DNA of 64,000 nt from Archangium gephyra (GTDB lineage Bacteria > Myxococcota > Myxococcia > Myxococcales > Myxococcaceae), in assembly GCF_001027285.1 (NCBI RefSeq), contig NZ_CP011509.1, forward strand, positions 608,501 through 672,500, in the 5' to 3' direction. Position numbers and translations under genes: made by a program. Below, piece by piece: positions 63,353 to 64,000 of the stretch (position 1 is the first letter of the stretch; each line of letters opens with the position of its first letter). Under the pieces are notes generated by a model that ran no database searches, was not told the DNA's origin, and was given only the letters and a program-made list of their open reading frames with translations.

Positions 63353-64000
63353 GGACCCTGTCCGCGCTGCTGCTGCTCGCCGTGAGCTCCTGTGCCTCGC
63401 GGCCCTCCGTCGAGGACTCCGCCGTCTCGCGCGCCGGGGAGTTCGCCTCGGGCGTGCGGAAGGCGAACCTGGTGTCGGACGTGGACGCGCTCGTCGCGGC
63501 CCATGACAGTGACACGCCGCTCGACTGCGCGCTCTTCGATACGTCTGTGATTGACACCGACCGCCGGCCCGTGTGCCACGTCACCCGCGAGAAGGCCCGC
63601 CAGCTGGTACGGGAGCGCTTCGAGGCGCTCGGCTACACCGTCAGCACGCACGAGACGGCGGATGAGCGCTTCCCCACCATCAACGTCATCGCCGAGCTTC
63701 CCGGCGCCGAGCACCCCGACGAGGTGGTGGTGGTGGGGGCGCACTACGACGCGTACTACTCGGGCGCGGATGACAACAGCTCGGGGGTGTCGGCCATGCT
63801 GGAGATGGCGCGGCTGGCCGCGGGCAAGCGCTTCGCGCGCACGGTGCGCTTCGTGGGGTTCGACCTGGAGGAGATCGGCCTGGTGGGCAGTACGCGCTAC
63901 GTGCAGAACCGCCCGGGAGAGGAGATCGTCGCGTCGATCATCTTCGACTGCATCGGCTACCGGGACGCGACCCCTGGGGCGCAGACGGGCCTGCCCGGAC
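63349..64000 (+). CDS. M28-family zinc metallopeptidase lipoprotein (3' end beyond the window)
   Basis: This gene runs off the right edge, with about 217 residues visible. GTG 63349 overlaps the previous stop. A lipoprotein signal (RTLSALLLLAVSSCAS) is followed by the M28 catalytic domain. Zinc ligands visible are His and Asp in GAHYDAYYSGADDNSSG, the catalytic Glu pair in FDLEEIGLVGS, and Asp in IIFDCIGYRD. It should be an aminopeptidase-like surface enzyme. Its coupling to a small outer-membrane-like protein suggests an envelope or predatory-digestion role (inference). Confidence 0.85.
   Translation, partial: MRTLSALLLLAVSSCASRPSVEDSAVSRAGEFASGVRKANLVSDVDALVAAHDSDTPLDCALFDTSVIDTDRRPVCHVTREKARQLVRERFEALGYTVSTHETADERFPTINVIAELPGAEHPDEVVVVGAHYDAYYSGADDNSSGVSAMLEMARLAAGKRFARTVRFVGFDLEEIGLVGSTRYVQNRPGEEIVASIIFDCIGYRDATPGAQTGLPG

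Overview
The window looks like a chromosomal segment of a myxobacterium, most likely suborder Cystobacterineae (Archangium/Cystobacter/Myxococcus relatives). The grounds are very high GC with GC-rich third positions, many large two-component and Ser/Thr kinases, a DUF2381 protein paired with a Ser/Thr kinase, nSTAND-WD40 and NACHT-HEAT proteins, long lipoproteins, and rare starts such as GTG and TTG. No rRNA, tRNA, integrase, transposase or CRISPR array was recognised. All calls come from reading the sequence and from remembered family knowledge; no database search was run.

Layout. 1-10.3 kb: a GAF histidine kinase broken by an in-frame TGA, a small membrane protein, a Uma2-type nuclease, a dynamin-like GTPase, a divergent giant kinase/ATPase/histidine kinase, and a ferritin-like diiron protein. 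10.4-17.9 kb: a tightly overlapping leftward four-gene operon (sigma-like protein, two unknown proteins, and a 1754-residue NACHT protein with HEAT-like repeats and an N-terminal region resembling the Lon peptidase domain). 18-25 kb: a membrane protein, a frameshifted medium-chain dehydrogenase, a cyclase-family protein without its metal motif, a GH15 glycosidase, and a three-gene cassette (TIGR04222 membrane protein with a Gly/Cys tail, DUF692/MNIO enzyme, SCO6045-like partner). Four copies of a dispersed palindromic repeat lie in this part. 25.4-30.1 kb: nSTAND ATPase with 16 WD40 repeats, then a YhcG/DUF1016 nuclease. 30.2-37.4 kb: TetR regulator with an NmrA-type reductase, a Hod-like cofactor-free dioxygenase, an adenylate cyclase, a helical protein, a small protein of a duplicated family, and a DUF4336 protein. 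37.5-44.8 kb: DUF2381 plus kinase, a PLD-helicase, a small gene between two inverted 90-bp palindromic elements, and a DUF3883-like protein. 45-50.4 kb: a lipoprotein, the second member of the duplicated family, YdcF, DUF2167, App1-like phosphatase, and another lipoprotein. 50.4-55.3 kb: a leftward three-gene operon (RelA/SpoT-like protein and two ATPases) behind a promoter covered by two identical palindromes. 55.5-64 kb: a Cys-rich repeat lipoprotein, a PAS-GAF histidine kinase, a receiver-like protein, an MBL hydrolase, a site-2 protease, a small outer-membrane-like protein and a partial M28 peptidase.

The best candidates for undescribed biology are the sigma/unknown/unknown/Lon-NACHT operon, the RelA/SpoT-like + AAA + STAND operon, the TIGR04222-MNIO cassette as a possible membrane-anchored RiPP system, and the TGA codon at a usually Cys position with a SECIS-like hairpin in the first gene.
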